Shown in pieces: positions 1 to 8,559 of a DNA stretch of 64,000 nt. How positions within the stretch are numbered: position 1 is the stretch's first letter; the number at the start of each line of letters is the position of its first letter. This DNA is from Actinacidiphila fildesensis (lineage in GTDB: Bacteria; Actinomycetota; Actinomycetes; Streptomycetales; Streptomycetaceae). The notes under the pieces were generated by a model that saw nothing but the letters and a program-made list of their open reading frames with translations, ran no database searches and was not told where the DNA came from. The stretch lies in assembly GCF_042652185.1 (NCBI RefSeq), contig NZ_JBHSIX010000004.1. One strand, given 5' to 3'. Made by a program: the position numbers and the translations under genes.

Positions 1-2094
1 CTGATTCACCCGGGTGCCGGTCTTGGTGCTCGGGTCGCTGCGGATCGCCAGCGGGTCCGGGTCGTTGCTGTTGTGCGTGATGTTCATCGCCACGTCCGGC
101 GGCGTCAGGTCGATCGTGCCGCTCGTGGACGCGCCCGAGCCCGCCGCGTTGCTGCTGCTCACCGTGACGTCGTACCGCTTGCTGTTCTCCAGGCCGGTGA
201 CCGACTGGCTGGTGCTCTGCGTGGACTCGCTGCCGCCGGGCCAGGTCACCTTGTAGGTGACACCGGATCCGCCCGAGGGCGCCTTCCAGCTGACCTTCGC
301 GCCGTGCCCGCCGCCGTTGTTGCTGATCTTGAGGCTCTGCGGGGCGCCGGGGGCGACACAGGGGCGGACCGGGGCCGAGGACTTCGACTCCTTGCTCGCC
401 GCGCCGCCCGCGTACTCCGCGACGACCGTGTAGCTGAACTCCGTGCCGCAGGCGCCGCCGTCGACCTGGAAGGTGAAGGGCCCGTTCGGGCCGACCTCGG
501 ACGGCGTCGCCGTCTGGCCGCTGCCCACTCCCTTGAGCAGATAGCGCTTGGGGGTGAGCCCGGAGGCGGGCTGGAACGTCAGCGTGATGGAACCGTCGCC
601 GGACTGGGCCTGCGGGGTGCCGGGGGTCTGCGGTTCCGGGCAGCCCGCTTCCCAGTTGATGGCGCAGTTCTTCGTCGGGGTGGTCGGCGGCGCCTGGGTC
701 GGCGGCGGCGTGGTGGCCGGCGCGTGCGTCGGCGGCCGGGTGGTGCCGCCCTGGCCCTTGCCCGGGCGGGTCGGCTGCTGCGCCTGGTGGGTCGGCCGGG
801 AGGACGGCACGTTGTCCTCGACGGGCTTGTCGTTCTTCTTCCGGGCCGTCGGCACCTTGTCCGTGTACTTGCCGATGGTGTGGACGTCGCCGCCCGCGTT
901 GATGACGGCGGCGGAGCTGTTGTTCTGGTCGTTGACCCACAGCAGGCCGTTGCGGACGAAGAGTTCCAGGTTGCCCGGCTTCTTCGTCACGTTCACCGAG
1001 TCCTGGAACGCCGAGGTCGCGGTGTCGTAGACGAGCAGGCTGCCGGTGGTCCCGTCCGGGATGTACACCTTCTTGCCCAGCACCTGCGGCGCGCCCAGCG
1101 CGTGCCCCTGGATCGGGACCTTCGCGTTGATGGACTGGCCGCTCGTGACGTCGACGAGCGCGAGCGCGCCGCTGTCGGAGGCGAGGATCGGCACCATCGG
1201 GCTGTCGGTCGTGGCGGGCACCAGGATCTTCACCGGGGCGGAGTCGTTGATCCCGCCCTGCAGGTTGAAGGTCTGCTGGGTGCCGGCGACGGTCAGCACC
1301 TTGGTGACGGCGTCCGTCCGGTCGGTCACCACCGGCCGGCCCTGCGCCAGGGTGAGGACCAGGTCGTGGTCCGGGGCGGCGACCTTGACCTCGGCGCTCT
1401 TCGCCCCGTTCACGAACGGGACGACGGTGCCCTTGGCGGGCTGCGGAACCCAGAGCGTGCCCTGGGAGTCGACGGCCGCGGTGCCGAGCCCCGGGCCCAG
1501 CTGGACCTTGTCCCCGGTCGGGGTCGTCAGCGCCGGGTCGATCCGCTGGACCGTGCCCTTCGCGGCGTCCACGACGTAGGCGTACGTGCCGCCGGAGACG
1601 AGCTGCAGTCCGCTGGTGCCGTAGTTCGTCGACTGCTCGGCGGTGAGCTGCGAGGGGTCGATCCGGACGACCTTGCCGGTCTTCCGGTCCAGCACGAGGA
1701 CGGTCCTGCCGTCCTGCGCGATCGTCACGGAGTGGCCGTTCATGCCCGGCAGCTTGACCTTGCCGTCCACATCACCCGTCAGGCCGTTGGCGTGCGAGGC
1801 CTCGCTGGAGCCGCTGCTGCCCAGCCAGGCGCCGATGTCCGCGAGCCGCGGGATCGAGCCCGCGGCGCCGACCCCGACCGCGACGGAGGTGGCGATGAGG
1901 GCGCCGACCGCGCCGATCGCCAGATAGCCGGTACTGCGGTTACGGGTGGGGCGCATCGTCGCCCACAGGGTGGTGGCGGCGGAGCCCGCTCGCTGTCTCA
2001 GCACCGCCCCGCGACCCGGCGCCGGCGCCGCGGCGAGTGTCTCTTCGCTGAGCCTGCGCGGACGCAGTCCCCTCGTCGATCCGGCCCCCGACAT
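1..2094 (-). CDS. Membrane-anchored beta-propeller-like / fibronectin type III protein (3' end cut by window edge)
   Basis: The minus frame is open for 698 codons from an ATG at 2094 to the left edge, so the C-terminus lies outside. Residues 1-50 are basic and cytoplasmic in character, followed by one membrane segment at about 56-79. Residues 110-430 are repetitive beta-rich sequence with PQ- and WV-type strands, suggesting a propeller such as is seen in secreted actinobacterial proteins. A Pro/Thr-rich linker follows (about 445-500), then two fibronectin-III-like domains (about 520-605 and 615-690). The likely role is an exported, cell-surface binding or sensing protein; no catalytic motif is visible. 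It is divergent from mqnC, with about 214 nt between the starts. The topology call is fairly secure, while the function is unknown. Confidence 0.8.
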   Translation of the reverse strand, partial: MSGAGSTRGLRPRRLSEETLAAAPAPGRGAVLRQRAGSAATTLWATMRPTRNRSTGYLAIGAVGALIATSVAVGVGAAGSIPRLADIGAWLGSSGSSEASHANGLTGDVDGKVKLPGMNGHSVTIAQDGRTVLVLDRKTGKVVRIDPSQLTAEQSTNYGTSGLQLVSGGTYAYVVDAAKGTVQRIDPALTTPTGDKVQLGPGLGTAAVDSQGTLWVPQPAKGTVVPFVNGAKSAEVKVAAPDHDLVLTLAQGRPVVTDRTDAVTKVLTVAGTQQTFNLQGGINDSAPVKILVPATTDSPMVPILASDSGALALVDVTSGQSINAKVPIQGHALGAPQVLGKKVYIPDGTTGSLLVYDTATSAFQDSVNVTKKPGNLELFVRNGLLWVNDQNNSSAAVINAGGDVHTIGKYTDKVPTARKKNDKPVEDNVPSSRPTHQAQQPTRPGKGQGGTTRPPTHAPATTPPPTQAPPTTPTKNCAINWEAGCPEPQTPGTPQAQSGDGSITLTFQPASGLTPKRYLLKGVGSGQTATPSEVGPNGPFTFQVDGGACGTEFSYTVVAEYAGGAASKESKSSAPVRPCVAPGAPQSLKISNNGGGHGAKVSWKAPSGGSGVTYKVTWPGGSESTQSTSQSVTGLENSKRYDVTVSSSNAAGSGASTSGTIDLTPPDVAMNITHNSNDPDPLAIRSDPSTKTGTRVNQ

Positions 2095-2308
2095 ATCCAA
2101 CCCCGTCCCGCACCACAAGCCGTCGTCACCGAGCATTTGTCTTGAGACTGCAGATTATCCGGCCCGCGAGGGCGATGTCCCGGGCGCAGGGCACCCCGTG
2201 ACAAGCATGTGACGCTCCGGACACCCGGCGGCCCGGCCAGGGGCTTGTCCGACGCCTGGCGTACGCTGAGCTGGTCCGTCTTGTACCCCTTCGGAAGGGA
2301 CAGCACCG

Positions 2309-3496
2309 GTGAGCGATTACGCAGCCGTCCTCGATCGCGCCGCCGCCGGCGGCCGCATCACCCCGGAGGAGGCGCTGGACCTGTATCGCTCCGCCCCGCT
2401 GCACGCCCTCGGGTCGGCCGCCGACGCCGCGCGCCGCCTCCGGTACGCGGGTACCGAGCACATCGCGACGTACATCATCGAGCGGAACATCAACTACACG
2501 AACTCGTGCGTCACCGCGTGCAAGTTCTGCGCGTTCTACGCCGCGCCGCAGAGCGACAAGGTCTGGACGCGCGACATCGCGGACATCCTGCGCCGCTGCG
2601 CGGAGACCGTCGAGCTGGGCGGTACCCAGATCATGTTCCAGGGCGGCCACCACCCGGACTACGGCGTCGAGTACTACGAGGAGCACTTCGCCGCGATCAA
2701 GAAGGCGTACCCGCAGCTGGTCATCCACTCGCTGGGCGCGTCCGAGATCGAGCACATGTCCCGCATCTCCGGGGTGACGGCCGAGGAAGCGATCCGGCGG
2801 ATCCACGCCGCGGGTCTCGACTCCTTCGCGGGCGCGGGCGCCGAGCTGCTCCCGGCCCGGCCGCGTACCGCCATCGCGCCGCTCAAGGAGTCGGGCGAGC
2901 GCTGGCTGGAGATCATGGAGATCGCGCACAACCTGGGCGTCGAGTCGACGTCCACGATGCTGATGGGCACCGGCGAGACCAACGCCGAGCGCATCGAGCA
3001 CCTGCGCATGATCCGTGACGTACAGGACCGTACGGGCGGCTTCCGCGCCTTCATCCCGTACACCTACCAGCCGGAGAACAACAAGCTGAAGGGGCAGACG
3101 CAGGCCACGATCTTCGAGTACCTGCGGCTGATCGCCGTCGCCCGGCTCTTCCTGGACAACGTCGCCCACATCCAGGGCTCCTGGCTCACGGTGGGCAAGG
3201 AGGTCGGCCAGCTCTCGCTGCACTACGGGGCGGACGACCTCGGCTCGATCATGCTGGAGGAGAACGTGGTCTCCTCGGCCGGTGCCAAGCACCGCTCGAA
3301 CCGGATGGAGATCATCCAGCTGATCCGCTCGGCCGGCCGGGTGCCCGCGCAGCGCGCGACCACCTACGAGCACCTCGTCGTGCACGACGACCCGGCGAAC
3401 GACCCGGTCAACGACCACGCCGTCTCGCACCTGTCGTCGACGGCGATCGAGGGCGGCACGGCGCACCCCGAGCTGAAGCTGCTCGCCGCCAACTGA
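2309..3496 (+). CDS. mqnC: Cyclic dehypoxanthinyl futalosine synthase (radical SAM)
   Basis: MqnC catalyses the radical-SAM cyclisation of dehypoxanthinyl futalosine in the futalosine route to menaquinone. The 395-residue protein carries the CxxxCxxC iron-sulfur/SAM motif at C67, C71 and C74 (CVTACKFC), followed by the family-typical CAFY and GGHHPDYG segments. The GTG start at 2309 is preceded by a GGAAGGGA ribosome site about 8 nt upstream. The length is normal for the family. It abuts the next gene (TGA followed directly by ATG), so the two are probably cotranscribed. The other mqn genes (A, B/E, D) are not in the window, but menG, which methylates the final intermediate, lies 6.4 kb downstream. 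Confidence 0.96.
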   Translation: MSDYAAVLDRAAAGGRITPEEALDLYRSAPLHALGSAADAARRLRYAGTEHIATYIIERNINYTNSCVTACKFCAFYAAPQSDKVWTRDIADILRRCAETVELGGTQIMFQGGHHPDYGVEYYEEHFAAIKKAYPQLVIHSLGASEIEHMSRISGVTAEEAIRRIHAAGLDSFAGAGAELLPARPRTAIAPLKESGERWLEIMEIAHNLGVESTSTMLMGTGETNAERIEHLRMIRDVQDRTGGFRAFIPYTYQPENNKLKGQTQATIFEYLRLIAVARLFLDNVAHIQGSWLTVGKEVGQLSLHYGADDLGSIMLEENVVSSAGAKHRSNRMEIIQLIRSAGRVPAQRATTYEHLVVHDDPANDPVNDHAVSHLSSTAIEGGTAHPELKLLAAN

Positions 3497-3919
3497 ATGC
3501 TCACGATCCACAGCGGAGACAGCGGCACCGGACGGGCGGTCGCCGTCTCCGGCGACCGGATCGTGGCGGTCGGCACGGCCGATGAGCTACGCGTGCAGTT
3601 TCCGCAGGCGAGGGTGCGGGAATGGCACGGGGCCCTGGGCCCCGCGCTGGTGCACGCGGCACCGGTACCGGACGCGCCGAGCCCGCGGGAGCGGATTCAC
3701 GCCCTCTTGCGGCTCGGGGCGACGGCGGTGGTGGACGGGTATCTGACGGATCCCGCCCTGCGGGCCGCCGCCGCCCGCGGCGGTCTGACGCGGGTGCCCG
3801 CCGGATCCGTGCCGCCCGCGCTGGTCCCCGGCGGCCGGGCGGACCTGGCGGTGTTCGACGCCGGCGGCGCCTGTGTGGCGACCGTGGTCGGCGGACGGCT
3901 CGTGCACCGGCGCGCATGA
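3497..3919 (+). CDS. Imidazolonepropionase-like domain protein (amidohydrolase beta-domain only)
   Basis: This 140-residue protein starts with an ATG immediately after the mqnC stop. The N-terminal half (VAVSGDRIVAVGTADEL) and the C-terminal half (GGRADLAVFDAGG ... VVGGRLVHRR) match the two strands that form the composite beta-sandwich domain of amidohydrolases such as imidazolonepropionase. The metal-binding TIM barrel that should lie between them (HxH and later His/Asp) is missing, so hydrolase activity is unlikely. It is probably a retained remnant or a structural or accessory protein. Coupling to mqnC suggests coexpression with menaquinone synthesis, but no role is known to me. Its 3' half overlaps the regulator on the opposite strand. 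Confidence 0.7.
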   Translation: MLTIHSGDSGTGRAVAVSGDRIVAVGTADELRVQFPQARVREWHGALGPALVHAAPVPDAPSPRERIHALLRLGATAVVDGYLTDPALRAAAARGGLTRVPAGSVPPALVPGGRADLAVFDAGGACVATVVGGRLVHRRA

Positions 3920-4212
3920 CCGCCGCGGGCGTGGTGCACCAGCGCGATCAGGCTGAGCTGCAGCCGTGAGACACCGCCGAGCTTGAAGCGCAGGCTCGCG
4001 ACGTGCAGCTTCACCGTACGTTCGGTGATGCCGAGTTCCTCGGCGAGCTCCCGGTTCGAGGCGCCGTCCCGCAGGCTCATCAGCACCTCGTGCTCACGGC
4101 CCGTCAGATCGGGGATCAGCCGCAGCCCCGCCAGGACCGCGCTGCCATGAGGGTGGGGATCGTCTCGCAGTCCGGTCCCGCAGACCTCGCACACCGGGCA
4201 GAGCAGATGCAC
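3697..4212 (-). CDS. Small LuxR-type helix-turn-helix regulator
   Basis: The chosen GTG at 4212 follows a GGGGGGA ribosome site and gives 172 residues. A short Cys-rich head (C5, C8 and C11 in CPVCEVCGTG) precedes a clear LuxR/GerE helix-turn-helix at about 45-100 (LTGREHEVLMSLRDGASNR, then ITERTVKLHVASL). There is no receiver domain, so this is an orphan regulator. Residues after about 100 are Arg/Pro/Ser-rich and read antisense across the last 223 nt of the preceding plus-strand gene. That tail may be non-functional read-through caused by loss of an earlier stop. The helix-turn-helix assignment is strong, while the extent of the tail is uncertain. Confidence 0.72.
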   Translation of the reverse strand: MHLLCPVCEVCGTGLRDDPHPHGSAVLAGLRLIPDLTGREHEVLMSLRDGASNRELAEELGITERTVKLHVASLRFKLGGVSRLQLSLIALVHHARGGHARRCTSRPPTTVATQAPPASNTARSARPPGTSAGGTDPAGTRVRPPRAAAARRAGSVRYPSTTAVAPSRKRA

Positions 4213-4265
4213 GGATTCCCCCCGGAAGCCTGGACTTGAGCAACGGAAGGCTATATCAGCCCGAC

Positions 4266-5255
4266 TCAGCCGGACAGCGAATCGGCCAGGCGCATCCGCG
4301 CCTGCTGCTGATCCTTGAAGTTCTTCAGGACTTCCGCGTTCTTCTCGATCAGCACCTTCTGGTACGCGGACTCGACGGCGTACCAGACGCCCACCAGGTT
4401 CACCTGCTGCTTGCAGGCGACGTCGGCGGTGGCGGTGGTGACCGCCCGCGCACCCGACAGATCGGTCAGCCCCAGCGCCGCGGGGACGCCCAGCGGCGAC
4501 GGGACGCGGTAGCCGTGCCCGGCCATGCACGCCGACCAGTCCCGGATCACCCGCACCACCCGGGAGTCCTGCCGTGAGCGCTCGTTGGCCTCGGCGTTGA
4601 GGTTCTGCGGGAAGGTGATGTCGACGGCGGCGGCGTCGGGCGCGTAGAGCCTGAGCCCCGATTCGCCCGTGCAGCCCGCGACGGGGATCTTGATGCCGTT
4701 GACGACCCCGGTGTTCTTGTCGGAGGTCCTGGCCTTCTCCGCCTCCTCCAGGTTCGCGGGGAGGGACTTGGGGTCCAGATCGGGCGGTCCGTCCAGGACG
4801 AGGGACTCATTGGTCCCCCTGGCCGGGCGCGGGGCGCGGACCGGCGCCTGCTGCGGCGGGTCGCCGTAGCCGTACTTGGCGGCCAGGGACGGGCTGGACA
4901 CGCCGTAGCGGCGGCCGTTCTCACCGTAGACATCCGTGCCGACGGTGGATTCCGGTGCGGTGTAGCGGAAGCCGTAGCGCCGCATGCACTGGTCGATGAG
5001 GACGTCCTGGGCCTTCTGCAACTCCTGCCGCTGCTCCGCCGGGACGAGGTAGACGTCCATCGGGAACGTCAGCCCGTTGCTGTCGAGCAGCTGGGGCGGC
5101 GCGCCGACCGCCGGCTCCGCCCGGTCCCCGGGCGCACCGGACTTCGCCTCCTCGGAACCCGCGCCGGAAGCGGATCCGCAGCCCGTGAGGCCCGTCAGGA
5201 GAACGGCGAGCAGGGCGAGGCGGACGGCGGGGGCGGTGGCACGGCGGCTGGGCAT
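4266..5255 (-). CDS. Secreted lipoprotein, unknown function
   Basis: The 329-residue protein begins with a lipoprotein signal peptide ending in the lipobox LTGC (lipidated C26), followed by a flexible Gly/Ser/Glu stretch. The mature domain has paired cysteines spread through it (CMRRYGF, AGCTGES, SACMAGHGY, VACKQQ), consistent with an extracellular disulfide-bonded fold. This pattern occurs in many paralogous Streptomyces lipoproteins, including the smaller one at 5903 that shares the CM-R-x-G-tyr/ile motif. No enzyme motif was recognised. It lies between the LuxR-type regulator and another secreted protein, all on the minus strand. Confidence 0.85.
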   Translation of the reverse strand: MPSRRATAPAVRLALLAVLLTGLTGCGSASGAGSEEAKSGAPGDRAEPAVGAPPQLLDSNGLTFPMDVYLVPAEQRQELQKAQDVLIDQCMRRYGFRYTAPESTVGTDVYGENGRRYGVSSPSLAAKYGYGDPPQQAPVRAPRPARGTNESLVLDGPPDLDPKSLPANLEEAEKARTSDKNTGVVNGIKIPVAGCTGESGLRLYAPDAAAVDITFPQNLNAEANERSRQDSRVVRVIRDWSACMAGHGYRVPSPLGVPAALGLTDLSGARAVTTATADVACKQQVNLVGVWYAVESAYQKVLIEKNAEVLKNFKDQQQARMRLADSLSG

Positions 5256-5363
5256 CGGCGGACTCCGGGGGACGCGAGGTGCGGGCGGCGCGGATCGGCG
5301 CAGGTCGGCGCACGGGCTCCGCCGCTCCCGCCCGCGGTGCGGACGGAGCGGCGGGACCGCGGA

Positions 5364-5768
5364 TCAGCCGGGGTTGGCGGACGAGATCTTGTTCTTGAAG
5401 TTGGTGCTGGCGTTGCTCCACGTGTACGCCGGGATCCACCCGTGCACCCCGGCGCGGTAGGCGTCCGTCCAGACGCTCCACGTCTGCGCGTCCCGGTTCC
5501 AGTACGACTCGGTGTTGTCGTTGGGCGAGATGCTGAAGTTGGCGGCGTACCGGTCACCGGCGAAGTTGTTACCCGCGTAGAACAGGTCGAACAGCAGGTT
5601 GGTGCGGTTCTGGGCGTAGTAGAGGCCCAGTTCACCCGGCTCCAGGTTGCCGTCCTTGCCCAGCGCGTCGGCCGGTCCCGCGCAGACGAGCGAGGCGGTG
5701 CCGAGCGCGGCCAGTGCCAGGGTCGTGGCGAGAGTCCGGCGGAGAGTGGTGCGGTTGACGGGCGTCAT
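5364..5768 (-). CDS. Small secreted protein, possibly peptidase-inhibitor I36-like
   Basis: The protein has 134 residues with a clear Sec signal peptide (RRTLATTLALAALG ... ADA, cleavage near residue 36). The mature part is about 98 residues, rich in Asn, Tyr and Trp (GELGLYYAQNR, NTESYWNRD, WSVWTD), resembling beta-gamma-crystallin-like secreted proteins such as peptidase inhibitor family I36. The mature part has no cysteine, whereas typical I36 members do, so the family call is weak. The ATG at 5768 has GAGGAACG upstream. It faces away from the efflux operon beginning at 5903. Confidence 0.7.
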   Translation of the reverse strand: MTPVNRTTLRRTLATTLALAALGTASLVCAGPADALGKDGNLEPGELGLYYAQNRTNLLFDLFYAGNNFAGDRYAANFSISPNDNTESYWNRDAQTWSVWTDAYRAGVHGWIPAYTWSNASTNFKNKISSANPG

Positions 5769-5902
5769 GCGGCGTTCCTCCCTGATGCGTGGTGCGTGAA
5801 GCCGCGACGGCGGCGCACTATGCGACCAGAGGGAATGTCGTTGTATCTACTGTCCTTTGGGACAGTAGAGCGGCTGTTCGACCGCGGCTACGCTGGTCGA
5901 TC

Positions 5903-6301
5903 GTGCACAGCGCAGACCGGACCTCGTCCCGTACTCTCCGTACCTCCTGCCGCCCGATCCCGCTGCTCCTGCCCGTGCTGCTGGCCGCGGCGCTGGGCGC
6001 CGGTGGCTGTTCGGTGGACTCCGGGCCCGGGACACCCGGCAACTCCGGCGGGAGCGAGCAGGTCAAGGGCAACACCACGACGGTCGACCCGGTCCCCGCG
6101 GCGTTCCTGGAAGCGATGCGGCAGGAGACGAAGTGCATGCGTGAGCACGGGATCACGGACTATCCGGACCCCAGCCCGGCGACCGGTGAGTTCCAGTACC
6201 CGGCCGAACTGGGGCAGCGTCTGAAGCAGGATCCGTCGACCGCCGCCATCTGGCACACCTGCCAGGCGAAGTCCGGCGGCGACGGGATCCAGGGTGGCTG
6301 A
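5903..6301 (+). CDS. Small lipoprotein, first gene of efflux operon
   Basis: The protein has 132 residues from a GTG at 5903. Earlier in-frame starts would place a long non-signal leader before the lipobox, so this start is preferred. The lipobox ends at C36 (LGAGGC). The mature part contains CMREHGITDYPDP and a later HTC pair, echoing the minus-strand lipoprotein at 4266. It overlaps the next gene by 8 nt (GTGGCTGA), indicating translational coupling with the adaptor and ABC genes. It is possibly an extracytoplasmic accessory component of that transporter; the specific role is unknown. Confidence 0.78.
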   Translation: MHSADRTSSRTLRTSCRPIPLLLPVLLAAALGAGGCSVDSGPGTPGNSGGSEQVKGNTTTVDPVPAAFLEAMRQETKCMREHGITDYPDPSPATGEFQYPAELGQRLKQDPSTAAIWHTCQAKSGGDGIQGG

Positions 6302-7862
6302 CGCACCGGTCCTCGCACGGCGCCGGATCTGGGTGATCGCCGTCGCGGTGGGCGCGTTGGCGCTCTCGGGCACGGCCGCCGGGGCGTCGCTGGTCATCAA
6401 GTCGCCCGCCCAGGAGGCCGCGGAGCGCGCGGCGCCGGCCCCCGACCTGCTGACCGCGCCGGTGGAACGCCGGGTCCTCAAGGACTCGGTGATCCTGCGC
6501 GGCACGGTGCGGGCCGGCCAGTCGGTGGACGTCTCGCCCTCCGTCACGCCGGGGGAGGGCGCCGCCACACCGGTCGTGACGAAACTGCTGGTGGCTCCCC
6601 GCGCGACGGTGACCGACGGCAAGGTGCTGCTGGAGGTGTCCGGGCGGCCGGTGTTCGCGCTGCGCGGCGCGCTGCCGGTGTACCGGGACCTGAAGCCGGG
6701 CGCGACCGGCGGCGACGTCGCCCAACTGCAGCGCTCGCTCGGGGAACTGGGCCACCGGTCGGGCGACGACCCGCCCGGGACCTTCGGGCCCGGGACGAAG
6801 GCGGCGCTGACGGGGTTCTACGCCTCGATCGGCTACGACCCGCTGCCGGCCCACGCGGACGGCGGCGAGGCACTGAAGGCGGCGCGGGACGCGGTGACCG
6901 CGGCCGAACGCGCCCTCCAGGACGCGCAGGACGCACAGGACGCACAGGACGAAATGGACGCGGCGAACGAGCCGTTCCTGTCCCCGACCGGAAACCCGTC
7001 GACCGGAAACCCGTCGACCGGAAACCCGTCGACCGGAAATCCGCCGGCCGGGAAACCCGCCACCAGCAAGGCCGCCAAGCGCGCCGTGCAGCGGGCCCGG
7101 GAGGATCTCGGCAGCGCGCGGACCGACCTCGCCGCGGTCCTCGCCACCGACGGGCCGATGCTGCCGGCGGCCGAAGTGGTCTACCTGGACGGCTTTCCGG
7201 CCCGGGTGGACTCCATACCCGCGCACGTCGGATCGAAGGTGTCGGGAGCCGCGGTCATGACCGTGTCGGCCGGCGCGCTGGTGGTGCAGGGCACGCTGCA
7301 GGAGTACCAGAAGGGGCTGGTACGGCCGGGGCAGCGGGTCCAGATCCTGTCGGAGGTCAGCGGGGTGACCGCGGCGGCGACGGTGGCCTCGGTCGCCACG
7401 GCCGTCGACGGCGGACAGGCGCCGGGGCAGACGTCCGAGGGGCAGCAGGACCAGGATCAGGGACGGGGGCAGGACCAGGGCGGGACCTCCGGGCCGCGCG
7501 GATATCCGATGGTGGTCCGCCCCGACCAGCCGCTGGATACACAACTGGCAGGTCAGGACGTCCGCTTGACCGTGGAGGCGGCTTCCACCGACGGGGTCGC
7601 GCTCGTCGTCCCCGTCACCGCGATCTCGGCGGGCGCGGACGGCCGCACCGTCGTCACGGTCGTCGCCAAGGGTGGCGCGCAGCGCCGGGTGGAGGTCAGG
7701 CCGGGCACCACCGGGGACGGTTTCGTGGAGGTCGTCCCGCTGGGGGGCGGCGTGCTCGCGGAAGGCGACCGGGTCGTCACCGGAGTCAGGGACACCTCCT
7801 CCGGAACTCCGTCCAAGGACGCTGCCGGGGACGTCTCCAAGGACGCGTCCAGTGGTCGCTGA
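6294..7862 (+). CDS. Efflux periplasmic-adaptor-like protein with peptidoglycan-binding domain
   Basis: The 522-residue protein has one N-terminal membrane segment (about 10-30), an HlyD/MacA-like first half, and a peptidoglycan-binding helix repeat at about 125-180 (GATGGDVAQLQRSLGELGH, then GTFGPGTKAAL). Next comes an Ala/Asp/Gln-rich coiled coil with AQD repeats and four STGNP-type repeats near 230-250. The C-terminal part has barrel-sandwich and beta-barrel strands (QGTLQEYQKGLVRPGQRV and later VVPVTAISAGADGRTVV). It probably links the MacB-type permease downstream to the wall. It overlaps the ATPase gene by 11 nt. The family is clear, while the substrate is unknown. Confidence 0.86.
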   Translation: MADAPVLARRRIWVIAVAVGALALSGTAAGASLVIKSPAQEAAERAAPAPDLLTAPVERRVLKDSVILRGTVRAGQSVDVSPSVTPGEGAATPVVTKLLVAPRATVTDGKVLLEVSGRPVFALRGALPVYRDLKPGATGGDVAQLQRSLGELGHRSGDDPPGTFGPGTKAALTGFYASIGYDPLPAHADGGEALKAARDAVTAAERALQDAQDAQDAQDEMDAANEPFLSPTGNPSTGNPSTGNPSTGNPPAGKPATSKAAKRAVQRAREDLGSARTDLAAVLATDGPMLPAAEVVYLDGFPARVDSIPAHVGSKVSGAAVMTVSAGALVVQGTLQEYQKGLVRPGQRVQILSEVSGVTAAATVASVATAVDGGQAPGQTSEGQQDQDQGRGQDQGGTSGPRGYPMVVRPDQPLDTQLAGQDVRLTVEAASTDGVALVVPVTAISAGADGRTVVTVVAKGGAQRRVEVRPGTTGDGFVEVVPLGGGVLAEGDRVVTGVRDTSSGTPSKDAAGDVSKDASSGR

Positions 7863-8559
7863 GGTCCCCGCAGTCGAGGCCCCCGCGGTCATCGAACTGC
7901 GGCAGGCGGGGCTCACCTATCCCGGCCCGCCGCCCGTCGCCGCGCTCACCGCATGTGAACTGACGGTCGGAGCAGGCGAGTTCGTGACCGTCGTCGGCCC
8001 CTCCGGCTCCGGCAAGTCCACCTTCCTGAACATCGTGGGCCTGCTCGACGTGCCCACCTCCGGCAGCTATCTGCTCGACGGCATCGACACCGGCGCGCTC
8101 AAGGACGCCGACCGCACCGCACTGCGCGGCCGGCGCATCGGCTTCGTCTTCCAGTCCTTCCATCTCCTGCCGTACCGAAGTGCCGTGGAGAACGTCCGGC
8201 TCGCCCTGCTGTACGGCGCCGTGCCACGCGCCGAGTCCCACGAGCGGGCCCGCGAGGCACTGGCCAGGGTGGGTCTCGGCCACCGGCTGGACGCCGTGCC
8301 CACCCGGCTGTCCGGCGGCGAGCAGCAGCGGGTGGCCATCGCGCGGGCCCTGGTCTCCCGCCCGTCGCTGCTGCTGTGCGACGAGCCGACCGGCAACCTC
8401 GACACCGCCACGGCGGGCGCGATCCTGGGCCTGCTCGACGAACTGCACGCCGACGGCATGACGATCGTCGTCATCACCCACGACCCGCTGGTCGCCGCCC
8501 GCGGCGCGCGCACCGTCTCGATCCGCGACGGCGTGCTGACCGAACGGGCCACGGTGTGA
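7852..8559 (+). CDS. ABC transporter ATP-binding protein (MacB/LolD type)
   Basis: The 235-residue ATPase shows Walker A GPSGSGKST, a Q-loop in FQSFHLLPYRS, the ABC signature LSGGEQQR, Walker B LLLCDEP and the H-loop in VITHD. The GTG at 7852 is preferred over upstream alternatives because the motif spacing then matches the family and it overlaps the adaptor stop by only 11 nt. It powers the permease encoded immediately downstream, which it overlaps by 4 nt (GTGA). The likely role is export of a small molecule, peptide or lipid from the cell envelope. Confidence 0.94.
   Translation: MVAEVPAVEAPAVIELRQAGLTYPGPPPVAALTACELTVGAGEFVTVVGPSGSGKSTFLNIVGLLDVPTSGSYLLDGIDTGALKDADRTALRGRRIGFVFQSFHLLPYRSAVENVRLALLYGAVPRAESHERAREALARVGLGHRLDAVPTRLSGGEQQRVAIARALVSRPSLLLCDEPTGNLDTATAGAILGLLDELHADGMTIVVITHDPLVAARGARTVSIRDGVLTERATV

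Noticed and set aside
73..2145. Long plus-strand open frame (690 codons)
   Set aside because: The product is Arg/Gly/Ala-rich without domains and lies antisense to a coherent membrane/fibronectin-III protein. It is a GC-bias shadow.
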